A DNA stretch of 51,480 nucleotides from Mycoplasmopsis agassizii. GTDB lineage: Bacteria > Bacillota_I > Bacilli_A > Mycoplasmatales > Metamycoplasmataceae. The stretch covers positions 1-51,480 of the forward strand of contig NZ_NQNY01000006.1 of NCBI RefSeq assembly GCF_002276225.1, read 5' to 3'. The notes under the pieces are model-generated. The model worked only from the letters and a program-made list of their open reading frames with translations, had not been told where the DNA came from and made no database searches. A program made the position numbers and the translations under genes. Shown in pieces: positions 21,794-33,394 of this stretch; position 1 is the stretch's first letter, and each line of letters opens with the position of its first letter.

Positions 21794-22447
21794 TTACTTC
21801 TTGATGTTTTTAATTGCTTCAAGAAGTTGGTCAAAACGATCATCAATTTTCTTATTTAATTTTTCGTTTTGCTCTCTAGATTCTTGTCTAACTTCATCAA
21901 TTTTTTGATTCAAAATTTCATTTTGCTCTCTAGATTCTTTTCTAACTTCATCAATTTTTTGATTCAAAATTTCATTTTGCTCTCTAGATTCTTTTCTAAC
22001 TTCATCAATTTTTCGATCCATAGTAGCAACTAATTCAGTTTTTAGTTCTAAATTTTTTTGATCAATAATTTGAATTAATTCATTTTTCAGTTCTTGATTT
22101 TTCTGATTCATTGTAGTAACTAATTTAGATTCTAATCCTTGGTTTTTCTGATCAATGTATTTAACGATTTTAGGATCTATTCCTGAATTATCAGTTCCAC
22201 CCTTACCATCGCCTCCACCTGTGAAAATAGTTTCAATGTCAGGTTTCTTCAGATCGCCTTTGATTTGTAAATCGTATTGAATACCTGAGGCATCATTAAA
22301 CTGTGTAACCACACTTTTTGTAATGTTAGCATTATAATTCTTAAAAATTCAGGTAATTATTCTTCTGATTGTAGCCAAAGTAGCAGGTAAAGATTTAATC
22401 GTTTTAATTGCTCTTAAAAATTTATTTTCACTTTTATCTTTTGACAT
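21794..22447 (-). CDS. Coiled-coil repeat protein of unknown function
   Basis: A 217-residue protein starting MSKDKSENKFLRAIKTIKS after a good RBS (AGGAGA). Residues 1-60 are basic and helical with a single TGA Trp. A Gly/Asp-rich hinge (GGGDGKGGTDNSG) sits at about 75-87. The rest is a continuous coiled coil: first 15-residue units of the NQKNQELKNEL type, then three 18-residue units of the IDEVRKESREQNEILNQK type, ending LLEAIKNIKK. No signal peptide or transmembrane helix is seen, so a cytoplasmic oligomer is likely. The general style resembles repetitive coiled-coil families of mycoplasmas (such as DUF16), but I cannot assign it. A decayed paralogue lies immediately upstream, at 22459-23045. 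The function is unknown. Confidence 0.8.
21839..22015 (-). repeat. 54-base tandem repeats inside the coiled-coil gene
   Basis: Three units begin at about 21839, 21893 and 21947 and differ by a few bases; each encodes 18 residues of heptad-like coiled coil. The two inner units are almost identical, so unit number could change by recombination or slippage without breaking the frame. The decayed copy next door carries only one such unit. Confidence 0.75.
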
Positions 22448-22458
22448 TTTTCTCCTAA

Positions 22459-23045
22459 TTATTTTTTAATGTTTTCAATAGCGTCAAGAAGTTGATCAAA
22501 ACGATCGTCAATTTTCTTATTCAATTTTTCGTTTTGTTCTCTAGATTCTTGGCGAACTTCATCAATTTTTTCATCAATGATCTGAACTAATTCATTTTTC
22601 AGACCAAGATTTTTCCGATCCATTGTTTCAATTAATTCATTTTTTAACTCTAAATGTTTTTGATCCATTGTTTCAATTAACTTGTTTTTAGTTCTAGATT
22701 TTTCTGATCAATAGTTGCAATTAATTTAGATTCTAATTCCTGATTTTTCTGATCAATATATTTAACAATTTTAGAATCTATTCCTGAAGTATCAGTTCCA
22801 CCTTTTCCATCGCCACCTGGAAAAAATTTTTCAATATCAGGCTTTTTCAAATTACCTTTCATTTGTAAATCATACATAATTGATTAAGCATCATTAATTT
22901 GTGTTATTAGACTTTTTGTTATTTCTATATCATAATGAATGTTAATTCAAGTAAGTATGTCTCTAACTGCTTTTATAGTACGTGGCAAGGCTTTAATTTT
23001 TTTAATTGCTTTTAAGAATTTATTTTCTTTTTTATCTTTTGACAT
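22459..23045 (-). pseudogene. Decayed paralogue of the coiled-coil gene
   Basis: The sequence parallels the downstream gene over its whole length (start MSKDKKENKFLKAIKKIKA, Gly/Asp hinge, QKNLELK units, end LLDAIENIKK) but has two lesions. A TAA stop replaces the Ser-Gly segment after residue 53 (22884-22886), and a one-base deletion in an A-run near 22690 shifts the frame. As a result only fragments of 53, 66 and 69 residues are open. The RBS and start are intact, so the first short peptide could still be made. Its coiled coil is also shorter, with one 18-residue unit instead of three. It was probably produced by tandem duplication and then lost function. Confidence 0.8.
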
Positions 23046-23237
23046 TTGTCTCCTTAAATAGATTCCTTTTAATTATAAACTAGAATGGTTAAAATTACTT
23101 GATGTAGGCTAAAATACCTATTTAAATGAAAATATTATGAAAAATATAGCCCCCATTTGCTATGTTTTTGAACTAATATTTTGAATTTTTAATGTGATAG
23201 TTGCTTAAAAAACTGATTAATTTTTGCTTTTAACTTA

Positions 23238-23269
23238 TAAAAAAATAGAGTCAAAACATTGACTCTATT
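23238..23269 (-). terminator. Terminator of the 592-aa lipoprotein gene
   Basis: On the minus strand AATAGAGTCA pairs with TGACTCTATT and is followed by TTTTTT (plus-strand A-run at about 23238-23244). It lies just beyond the stop codon at 23277. Confidence 0.85.
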
Positions 23270-23276
23270 AAAAATT

Positions 23277-25055
23277 TTATTTCTTAAATTCATGCATATT
23301 ATCGCTAGTTCTTGCTGCTTCAATCATGAAACGAATTGCTGCCGCTAGACCACTATTAAATAAGTTTCTTTGTGTATCTGTAACTTCTGGTGAATTAGTC
23401 CATGCTTTTCTAGCATTTACTGTTTCTAAAAATTTAGAATGAACATCCATGAAATAATATTTATATTGATCTAATACTAGATATGAATCTTGTCCTGTAC
23501 CATCGCCTGCATTTTTTCAAGGTCAACCAGTTGCTTCTGCTGAATAAGTTAACTTTCTAAAGTTTTGTCATCCACCTATTACTCTTGTGGTTGAATTAGA
23601 TCCTATAGCACCAAACTTATTATCTGTATTACCATGTGGTGTAACTGTAGTAGGTAAAGTAGATGAATCATAAGGATAGATGATGAACAATTCTTTTTCA
23701 TCTAAACCTGTTGAAAATCTTTTCTTAATAAAATTAGCATAGTAATTAGCAAAACTAGTTAGTTTATTACTATCACCATCTGTCACAGCAATTGCTGTAT
23801 CAATTAAGGTTTTGAACTTATCATAAGTTTCAAAACCTGCTACATGAATCTCTGCATATTTATGACTCTTATTAGCGGGTACATCTTTATTAACTACTAA
23901 TGGTTCATAAACTTTATTTGAATCATGATCTTCAAAAAATAGTGGTGCAAATTCTGCTACTTCAATATCTTTAGTAAAATTTAGATCAACACCTTGTTTA
24001 GTTTGTAGTTTAAGATCTAACTTAGTTACTAATTTATTATTTGTTACTGATAAAGTAGAACTTGCTTGTGTACCTGGTTTTAATACTAAGTTATTAACTA
24101 GATCAGCACTTAAACTAGTATTAGTTAAAGCTGCTAGTGCATTAATAAAATCACTTAAGGTACTTGTTTTAGTTTTATGATCCTTATTAACATAATCAGC
24201 AATTTTTTCTAAATTAGTTGCATCTAATTTAGAAATTACTTTTGCTGCTAGTTTATCTAATTCTTGTTGCAATGACTTACTTAAGTCTTTGACAAAACCT
24301 GAAACAGTTGCTTTCATACCTGCTTCAGATTGAGTTGTGGTTTTACTTCCATCTTCTTTATAAAAGTCACTACCTTTAGAAAGAACTAGTTTAACTTCTA
24401 GTGTACCTTTAGCATCATCTGCAGAATTAGCAACTGCTGTAAAACTTTTAGTTAAACCAACTGGCACTGCTGTTAAAGTATGTAATAGATCTGTTTCTTT
24501 AAAAGTAGCTAACGCTTTTGAAGCTAGTTGTGATGATTTAGCAGCAATTACTTGTAAATTACGGTTAGCTTCATATCAAGAACGAATCTGCATAACATCA
24601 GCAGAAGCAGGTGCACCGACTGTGAATTTGACATTTTTTAATGTAGCATCTGCTGTTTTTTTAAGTTCGCCATACTTGATAGTAATTTTAATATTAACTT
24701 TATCATCAGCATCACCTTTAGTAACAGTAAGTGCTGTTAACTTAGTATGGGTACCTAAGATATTATTTAATGTTGTACTGCTTTTTTTAGCAAATAAAGC
24801 AAGTAAATTAGTTTTTAGATGATCATCTGCTTTTAATGCTTTAATAGCATTAATAGCATCTGTTTGTGTAGGATAAGAACTAAATAGATCAAGATCTTTT
24901 AATTCATTAACGCCTTTTTGAATTTGTTCTAGTGCTTTTTGATCATTATGATCTGGTTGAGGTTGTTCTGAACAAGCAACTGCAACTGCAGTGCTTGCTA
25001 AAAAACCTAAACCAAGCGAACTAAGTAATAAAATTTTTTTATGTTTCTTTTTCAT
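23277..25055 (-). CDS. Surface lipoprotein, paralogue of the 35-kb lipoprotein
   Basis: A 592-residue lipoprotein. Signal peptide MKKKHKKILLLSSLGLG, lipobox VAVAC with Cys at residue 28. The mature protein begins with an acidic linker and then domains like those in the 35075-37537 and 6458-10477 lipoproteins: a helical part followed by beta strands with the motif KLVLSKGSDFYKEDG. The C-terminal 300 residues contain a further conserved part ending with a helix, AAAIRFMIEAART, closely parallel to the end of the 35-kb protein. Several Trp are TGA (for example in RVIGGW and TGWPWK). It is divergent from the hsd operon. The leader mRNA carries two hairpins before the RBS GGAGAT. It is a likely surface antigen with no enzymatic motif. 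Confidence 0.85.
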
Positions 25056-25360
25056 TTTAAAATCTCCGATATCTCAAAACGTATGTTTTGGAGTGTTAAA
25101 ACTTTTTTGTGCTTTTAACACAAAAATGTTACTACTTTGACAAAAAAGTCCAAAGATATAAAAAAATGAAAAATTTTTTCAGGTTTTTTATTTTATTGTG
25201 CTAGTCACTATAAAATTACATATTAAAACTACCAATTTTTGGTTAGTTTTTACGCTATCGAATATATGATTTGCTTATCTACTGGAAATTAAAAAAATGT
25301 TATAATTAAAGAAGTTAACTGCCTTTTGTTAATTAAAATGATCTAGTTTAAAGGTGAAAA
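25056..25360. other. Divergent regulatory region between lipoprotein and hsdR
   Basis: About 305 bases without a gene. On the minus strand the lipoprotein leader contains a 9-bp hairpin, GTGTTAAAA (25093-25101) with TTTTAACAC (25113-25121), and a smaller AAAAC/GTTTT hairpin at about 25076-25089, next to the RBS. On the plus side lies the hsdR promoter (25298-25306). Long A and T tracts fill the centre. Confidence 0.55.
25298..25306 (+). promoter_or_regulatory. Extended -10 promoter of the hsd operon
   Basis: TGTTATAAT is a perfect extended -10 element, 55 bases before the hsdR ATG. It is the only strong promoter seen for the four genes hsdR, hsdM, hsdS and the helicase. Confidence 0.6.
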
Positions 25361-27709
25361 ATGTCAAAAAATTCTGAAGAAGATGTAAAAAACAAAGTTA
25401 TTCTCCCTGCAATTGAAGCATCTGGTTGAGACAAGAATCAAATGAATTTTGAACTCGGTGTAACAAGTGTTGGTGAAATTACTGTTGTAAAAAATATTGC
25501 TAAAAGAAAACGAGAACGTAAAGCAGATATTGTTTTAACTAAAAAAATTAATAAAGATTTTAAGCTTGCAGTAGTTGAAGCTAAAAATGATCGTAAACCT
25601 GTTAGTGAAGGACTTGAACAAGCAAAATATTATGCAGAAAAATTAGATGTTTATTTTGCTTATTCAAGTAATGGCAAAGGCTTTACTGAATATGATTTTT
25701 TTACAGGTATAGAAAAAAATCTAGGTATCAATGAATTCCCAACTGAAGAACAATTATGAAATCGTTATCTAGAAGGTAAAAATCTTAATCAAGATCAAGT
25801 TAAAGTTATTAGTGATCCTTTTTATGTAGATTATAGTGGTGATTCTAAGAATTCTAAAAAACCACGATACTATCAAGCAGTTGCTATTCAAAAAACAATT
25901 GAAGCAATTGCCAAAGGTCAAAAAAGAATCTTATTAGTAATGGCAACAGGTACTGGTAAAACCTATACTGCTTTTCAAATTGTGCATCGCTTAAGAGAAA
26001 ATAAAATCGCTAAAAGAGTTTTATTTCTAGCTGATCGCAATATCTTAATTGATCAAACAATGAATCAAGATTTTAAACCGTTTGCTAAAGTAATGACTAA
26101 AGTACAGGATAAAAAACCTGATAGTGCTTATGAAGTTTATATGAGTTTATACCAACAACTAGATGGTGATGAAGGTAAAGAACCTTTTCGAGAATTTGAT
26201 AAAGGTTTTTTTGATTTAATTATCGTTGATGAAGCACACCGAGGCAGTGCTAAAGAAGAATCTAGATGAAGAAAAATTTTAGAATATTTTTCTTCAGCGA
26301 TTCAAATCGGGATGACTGCAACACCTAAAGAAACTAAATATATTAGTAATATCGAATACTTTGGTGAACCTGTTTATACTTATAGTTTAAAACAAGGAAT
26401 TGAAGATGGTTTTCTAGCTCCTTATAATGTTACAAGAATCTTTTTAAATAAAGATATTGAAGGATATTATCCTGAACCAGGAAAATTAGATGTTGAAGGT
26501 GAATTAGTTGAAGAACGTTTATATACAACTAAAGATTTCAATAGAAACATCGTTATTGATGAAAGAACTAAAGTTGTTGCTAAAGAAATAACTAAGTGAT
26601 TACATGAAAATGGTAGATATAGTAAAACTATTGTTTTTTGTGTTGATATTGAACACGCCGAAAGAATGCGACAGGCACTTGCTAATGAAAATTCTGACTT
26701 AATGAAAGAAAATCATAAATACATTATGAGAATTACTGGTGATAGTCCTGAAGGTAAAAAACAACTAGATTATTTTATTGATGTTGATTCAAAATATCCT
26801 ACAATCGTTACCACTTCTAAATTATTAACAACTGGGGTGGATGTCAAAACTTGTAAATTAATAGTACTTGATAGTAATATTACTTCAATGACAGAATTTA
26901 AACAAATTATTGGCCGTGGTACTAGAATAGTTGATGTTGCTAATAAAGACATTCAAAAGATGTTTTTTACAATCATGGATTTTCAAAATGTTACGCATTT
27001 ATTTAAACACCCTGATTTTGATGGTACACCTATGGTTATTAAAGAAATCAAAAATGGTGATGAAACAGTTATTAAAACAACTGATGAAGATGATAATCAG
27101 GACACAACTATTTGTGAACCTGCACCTGATTTAGATGAAACTAATACAAAAAAGAAAATCAGAGTTAATGGTGTTGATGTTAAAGTATCTGCTAAACATG
27201 TTGAGTATATTTTAAATGGTAAATTGACAACTGAGAGTATTGTTGATTATTCAAAAAGAAATATTTTGAATCAATATGCGACTTTAGATGATTTTATTCA
27301 TAATTGAAAGGCAGCAGATAAAAAATCTGTAATTTTGGAAGAACTTGAAAAACATGGTGTTATGTTAGAGCATCTTAAAGATGAAATCAAAAAAGATTAT
27401 GATGATTTCGATTTAATTGTTAAGATTGCTTTTGATCAAGAACCCCTTACTAAAACACAGAGAATCAAATGAGTTAGAGAAAAAGGACTTTTAAGTAAGT
27501 TTTCAAAAGCGTGTCAAGAAGTCTTATCTGCATTACTTGATAAATATCATGATGGAAGCATTAAAGATCTAGAAAACACTAAAATTTTAGAAACTGCCCC
27601 TTTTGATAAATTAGGTAAGCCTTGAAAAATTACTGATTATTTTGGTGGTAAAGAAGCATATTTACAAGCAGTTAGTGAACTGCAAAATTGAATCTATGAA
27701 ATTAGATAA
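25361..27709 (+). CDS. hsdR: Type I restriction enzyme R subunit (EcoEI-like)
   Basis: A 782-residue restriction and translocation subunit that works with HsdM and HsdS. The N-terminal nuclease shows the PD-(D/E)xK pattern: Asp56 in KADIVL, then Glu73 and Lys75 in AVVEAK. The SF2 translocase follows, with Walker A MATGTGKT at 194-201, DEAH box IIVDEAH with DEAH at 290-293, and motif III GMTATP at about 317. The late motifs include [10 protein letters not shown] and QIIGRGTRI. The C-terminal 200 residues match the helical EcoEI-type HsdR tail. At 782 residues it is shorter than EcoKI-type HsdR (about 1100) but normal for the EcoEI class. All Trp-TGA positions are compatible, so the gene looks intact. 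hsdM follows 14 bases downstream. Confidence 0.95.
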
Positions 27710-27723
27710 ATAAAGGATTATAA

Positions 27724-29193
27724 ATGAGTTTAAATACATTTGTTAGATCAATACAAAATATCATGCGTGGTGATAGTGGCATTAATGGTGATGCCCAACG
27801 TATTGAACAAATGACATCATTTCTTTTTTTAAAAGTATATGATGCAAAAGAAAAAGATTGAGAGTTTCATGAAAGCAATTATGAATCAATCATTCCTGAA
27901 AAATTAAGATGAAGAAATTGGGCAGTTGATAATAAAGATGGCAAAACAATGACAGGTCAAGAATTACTTGATTTTGTTAATAATTCATTATTTCCATCTT
28001 TAAAAAATCTAGTAATTGATTCTTTTACACCAATGCGTAAAAAAATTGTTAAGGCTGTTTTTGAAGATGCTAACCAATATATGAAAGATGGGATTCTTCT
28101 TAGAAAAGTAATTAATGAAATTGATGAAATTGATTTTGATGATTATAATGAAAGACATTCTTTTGGTGATATCTATGAAACTATATTAAAAGGCTTACAA
28201 AGCGCTGGTAATGCTGGTGAATTTTATACACCTAGAGCTGTTACTGATTTTATGGTGCAAATGATTAATCCTAAATTAGGTGAAACAGTTGCAGATTTTG
28301 CTTGTGGAACTGGTGGATTTTTAACTTCTACTTTAAAATTATTAAAACAAAGTCAAGTTACAGTTGATGATCTTGAAAAATATAATCAAAGCGTTTACGG
28401 TGTAGAGAAAAAACCTTTACCATATCTTTTAGCAATTACTAATTTATTATTACATGATGTTGATAGCCCTAAAATTATTCACGGTAATTCATTAGAGAAA
28501 AATGTTAGAGAATATAGTGAAGAAGAAAAATTTGATGTTATCTTAATGAACCCACCTTATGGTGGTACTGAAAGTGATGCAGTTAAAAATAATTTTCCAG
28601 CAGATCATAGAAGCAGTGAAACTGCTGACTTATTTATTTCCTTAATTATGTATCGTTTAAAAGAAAATGGTAGAGCTGCTGTAATTATTCCTGATGGTTT
28701 TTTATTTGGAACAGATAATGCAAAAAGTGCAATTAAAAAGAAATTATTAGAAGAATTTAATTTACATACAATTATCAGAATGCCAAAAAGTGTTTTTTCT
28801 CCATATACTTCCATAGCTACAAATATTCTGTTTTTTGATAAAACTAAGAAAACAGAAGATGTTTGATTTTATCGTTTAGATATGCCTGAGGGGTATAAAA
28901 ATTTCTCTAAGACTAAACCAATGAAAACTGGACACTTTAATGATGTAATGATGTGATGAGATAATCGTGAAGAAATTATTGAAGGTACTTTAGCAAAAGC
29001 AAAAAGATTTACAACCTTAGAACTTGAACAATTGGATTATAATTTTGACCAATGTGGATATGATATTGAAGAAGATGAAATATTAGATCCAAAGGATTTA
29101 ATAAACAAATATAATAAAGAAAGACAAGAACTAAACCATAATATTGATATTGTCTTAAAAGAAATATTAGACATTTTAGAAAGCGATGATTAG
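27724..29193 (+). CDS. hsdM: Type I DNA methyltransferase subunit M
   Basis: A 489-residue adenine-N6 methyltransferase. The N-terminal helical domain (residues 1-150) includes the typical FLFLKVYDAKE segment. It is followed by FYTPRAVTDFM, the SAM-binding motif I DFACGTGGF (about 191-199) and catalytic motif IV NPPY (276-279). The target-interaction segment FPADHRSSETADLFI and the PDGFLFG strand are also typical. Together with HsdS it methylates the recognition site; with HsdR it forms the restriction complex. The RBS AAAGGA lies between the hsdR stop and this ATG. Its stop codon is immediately followed by the hsdS ATG, so translation is coupled. Confidence 0.96.
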
Positions 29194-30534
29194 ATGAGCC
29201 CTGAAGATTTAAAAGCTAGCATTCTTAAATGAGCAATGACTGGTAAACTTACAAAACAAAAACCTGATGATGAACCAGTTGAAATTTTATTGGAAAGAAT
29301 TAAAATTGAGAAGCAAAAATTGTACAAAGAAGATAAACTTAAAAAACAAGTTGTAGAGAATTATCTAATATATGAAAATGAAAATTCTGTTTATTACGAA
29401 AATAAATCTAACTCATTAAAATCTGAAATAATAAATGTTCCTTATGTAATACCAAAATATTGAAAATATAGAAGATTTAAAGATATAGTAAATTTTTATA
29501 TTGGTAAAACACCTCCTAGATCCAACCCTGAATGATGAGGTAATGAAATACCTTGAGTTTCTATTGCAGACATGACACCAAATGGAGTTATTAATAAGAC
29601 AAAAGAATCACTTTCAGACAAAAGTCAAAAACTATTTAACAATAAGATATCCCCAAAAGAAACACTTATCATGAGTTTTAAATTAACAGTTGGGCGCGTC
29701 TCAATCTTAGGAATAAATGCAACTCATAATGAAGCAATAATTTCAATATTTCCTTATAGTGATAAAAATTATGTTTTCAGAAATTTCTTGTTTAATATAC
29801 TTCCAACGATTTCTAATGAGGGAAAATTTAAAAACGCTATTAAGGGAATGACATTAAATTCATCAAGTATTAGCAATTTGCTTATACCTATTCCAAGTAT
29901 TGATGAACAAAATCGCATTAATAAAAAAATACAAATACTAGAAGAAAAATTAGCCAAATATTCTGAGTATTATTATAGGTTACAAGAATTAAATATCAGT
30001 TTAACAAAAAAATTATCTGTAAGTGTACTAAAAAAACTTATTCAAAATGATGGATTTAAAAAACGAAAAATTTACAAAGAAAAACTTATCGATATAGCAG
30101 GAATAACTATTGGAAAATATATTTCTTCTAAGGAAATTATTGATGATGGAGAGTTTGTTGTTATGGGTGGTGGGTTTAAATCTACAGGAAGATACAACAA
30201 GTTTAATTTTGAAAAAGGAATTGTAATACCTAACCGAGGAAGCTATTCTGGATATGTAAATTATTTAACGGAAAAATTCTGAGCCACTTCTAATGCTTTT
30301 GTTATCAACCCAATAAACAATATTTTGCTAGATAAATTTCTGTATTATTATTTAAAATCGCTTGAGTATAAAATAAGAAATTCAAAATTTGGAGGTGCAA
30401 TTCCTATGTTGACAAGAAAACAAATTGAAAATGTTATAGTAGAAATACCATCTTTGGAACAACAAAATAAAATACTTGAAAAATTGGATGAGGTATTTAA
30501 AAAAAATAAGAACTTAGAGTTATTAGTTAAGTAG
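29194..30534 (+). CDS. hsdS: Type I specificity subunit S
   Basis: A 446-residue DNA-recognition subunit. The N-terminus (MSPEDLKASILKWAMTGKL) is the usual anchor to HsdM. Two target-recognition domains follow: the first at about residues 90-235, with WGNEIPWVSIADM and ending in IPIPSIDEQNRI, the second at about 290-420, ending in VEIPSLEQQNKI. Each is followed by a helical conserved spacer. This symmetrical layout implies a bipartite recognition sequence whose half-sites I cannot predict. The start directly abuts the hsdM stop. I see no second hsdS copy or inverted TRD repeats, so no shuffling system is evident here. Confidence 0.93.
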
Positions 30535-30566
30535 TTTAAAATTTTTAAAAAACATAAGGAACTAAG

Positions 30567-33290
30567 ATGGAATTAAATAAATGTCTTGAGGATAATAATA
30601 GTCAAATTGAAAAACTTATATCTGTACTTTCAAATGATAAAGGATTATTATTTTCAACACTATTCGATAAATTAAGAAAATTCTTAGAATCGTTGTTTAT
30701 ACAAATATACAATCACAGTAATCAAAATCAACTTTTTTGTAATGATAAGGAAAATATTGATACTGCAACAAAGTTTGTTTTAGAAAATAATAAATACAAA
30801 AAAATCATGCCCCTTTTTGATTCTTATCAAGTATCTTCATCTCATTTTGGGCATGGATATGATGGTTACGAGCGATTAATGTATTGATTTCAAATAAAAC
30901 TAATTGAATTAAAACAATTTATGAAAGATGATCTTGAAATTAATATTTTAGGAAATATAGAAAGTATAATTGCGCAACAAAATATCGATTTACATGAATA
31001 CTATTCTAACATTCACGAAAAAGTTTTTGATTTTCGTAATCTTGAATTAAAGGAAGAATTTTCAGACAGGTTTTATGTTGAAAAAATTAAACCAGTTTTT
31101 ATTAATAAAGATTTATTTTACGAAATAACTGTTTTTAATTGAAGAAATAGTCAAGCAAAAAATAATAAAAAAATATTTTTTTCCAAAGAACTAATACCTG
31201 ATAATTATTCTGTTCAACTTAGATGATACGAAGAAAAAATACAATTTTTCAATAATGAATCTTCTATTAACATAGTAACTAAATGAATGTTTAGAATTAG
31301 GATGTGTGAATTAGAACATTTTGCTAAATTATTAAATTTAAATATTTCATTTGGAAATACACATGAATTTGAACAAATAATGGAATATTTGACAATCAAT
31401 AATCTTAATCTTTTTGATGTTGTTTCATTATCTGACGAAGAATACGATATTTTAAATACTAAAATACACAAAAATAAAAGGATTAGTTTATCTTTTTTTA
31501 ACTTTTTGAATAGATGTAGAGAAATTATTAAAAATAATGAGTTTGGAAAAAACATAATAAGTTATTTACTTTTTAAAATGAATAATGATGTTATTAAATC
31601 ACAATTAAGTTATTGACCAAATGAACGGGCACCATTGCTAAATATATCATCATCTGCAAATTCATTTGAAAGAATGCCTTATGCAAGATCATTAATTGCA
31701 CATAATCCTAAATTAACAGATTTGCTTAAATGTATATCTCCTAAAAACAGAAGTCACGAATTATTATTTAGAAGAATTGAAACTTATACAGAATATAGTT
31801 CAAAATTATATACATCTATTGATGAGTTAGGAAAAGATATCCCTATAAAACTTTTAGTCAGTAAATTCAATTCATCATTTTCAACAGAATATGATGATAA
31901 AAAAATCAAATTTACAGATAAAAGAGATTATATTTATATTCAAAAATATCAAACTGTTATTCTAAAATTGATTAATAAACTTATTGAATTATCTAAAGAA
32001 AAAGGTGAAGAATACAAAGAATTATCTAAAAAATATTTGTTAAATAAAAATAATATAAGAACTAAAAAAATAAAAATAATTAAAAATTTATTTTTAAATT
32101 CAAGAATAGCAATAATTACTGGTGATCCAGGCACTGGAAAAACAACAATCATAAATAATATTGCAGAAATATTTAAAGATTATAAAAAACTATTCTTGGC
32201 AGTGACAAATAATGCGGTTGAAAATCTAAGGCTAAAAATATTAGATAGAAATAATGCTAGTTTTTCAACAATTGCAAAAAATATTAATCAATATAATCAG
32301 AATGGCAAAATTGAAGTCGATTTACTGGTGGTTGATGAAGCAAGTACTATAAGTAATAAGGAAATGTTAGAAATACTTGAAAAAAATAAATTTAAATTTT
32401 TGTTAATTGTTGGAGATGTTAAACAAATTCCGTCCATTAGATTCGGTAACTGATTTCGCTTTATTAATGAATATTTTAAAGAAAATATTTATGTTTTAGA
32501 TGATCAATTTAGAACAAAAGATAAAGGTTTAAAAAAGGTTTGATATTCAGCAAAGAAAGATTTTAATTTTTTTTTTGAAAATTTGACTAAATATAAAATA
32601 AATCATAAATTAAAAGATTTTATATTTGAAAAGAATCTGAATGAAATTATTTTAACCCAAAATTATAATGGTATTTATGGCATTAATAATATAAATGAAA
32701 CTATGCAATATAATAATTTTAATGAAGCTTTTATATGAAAATCTGAAAAATTTAAAATCGGTGATCCAATTGTTTTCAATCAATCATCTAGATTTCCGAA
32801 CACTTTCTATAATAATTTAACAGGTACTATAAAAAATATTGTTTTAACTGAAAATAAAATTAATTTTGAAATAGAAATTAATCAATCACTAGATAAAAAT
32901 AATTTAGACCCAGGAATATCATTTGTATCCGAAAAAGATAACAAAACCACAGTAACTATATCAGCCATTAAGCATGAAGATTATGACAAAGATGTTTCTG
33001 CAAATGAATCTCAAATACCATTTCAAATTTCATATGCAATGTCTATACACCGTGCTCAGGGTTTAGAATTCGATTCAGTGAGGCTTGTGCTTACAGAAGA
33101 AAATAAGGAATTAATAACAAAAGAAATTTTTTATACAGCAATTACTAGAGCAAAAACTAAATTAGGTATATATTGAAGTAAAGAAACAGAAAAATTTATT
33201 CTTGAATCATTTGACAATAAAAAATATAAAGACACAGATGAATTTAAAATACTAAAAGGTTTAATAGAAAAACAGAATAAAGATAACTAG
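30567..33290 (+). CDS. SF1 helicase/ATPase attached to the type I R-M operon
   Basis: A 907-residue protein. The C-terminal half is a superfamily 1 (RecD/Pif1/UvrD-like) helicase: Walker A GDPGTGKT at residues 519-526, Walker B VVDEAS at 588-593, motif III GDVKQIPS from 616, motif IV-like DDQFRTKD, motif V SIHRAQGLEFDS with HRAQG at 828-832, and motif VI YTAITRAKT from 856. All key residues are present, so ATPase activity is expected. The N-terminal 500 residues are helical, Asn/Lys/Ile-rich and match no domain I recognise. A segment KLRKFLESLF near residue 35 only faintly recalls HEPN-type helices. The ATG follows hsdS by 32 bases, with RBS AAGGAA and no terminator between, so it is probably the fourth gene of the hsd operon. 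Its job is unknown; a role in defence or repair is inferred from context. Confidence 0.88.
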
Positions 33291-33344
33291 GTTAATTACT
33301 AATTTGTTATTGAAACAAACAAGAAAAATAATTGGTTGCTACAC

Positions 33345-33382
33345 AAAAAAAGATGAAACCCTTGACAAGTTTCATCTTTTTT
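33345..33382. terminator. Bidirectional terminator between helicase and fba
   Basis: AGATGAAAC (33351-33359) pairs with GTTTCATCT (33369-33377), flanked by A's upstream and T's downstream, so it works in both directions for the convergent genes. Confidence 0.88.
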
Positions 33383-33394
33383 AAATCAATTTAA

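Noticed and set aside
21839-22015. CRISPR-like array
   Set aside because: The 54-base units are directly adjacent, without spacers, and encode in-frame coiled-coil heptads; no cas genes occur.
29194-30534. Phase-variable hsdS shuffling system
   Set aside because: Only one hsdS is present, with no silent partial copy, no inverted TRD repeats and no recombinase gene nearby.
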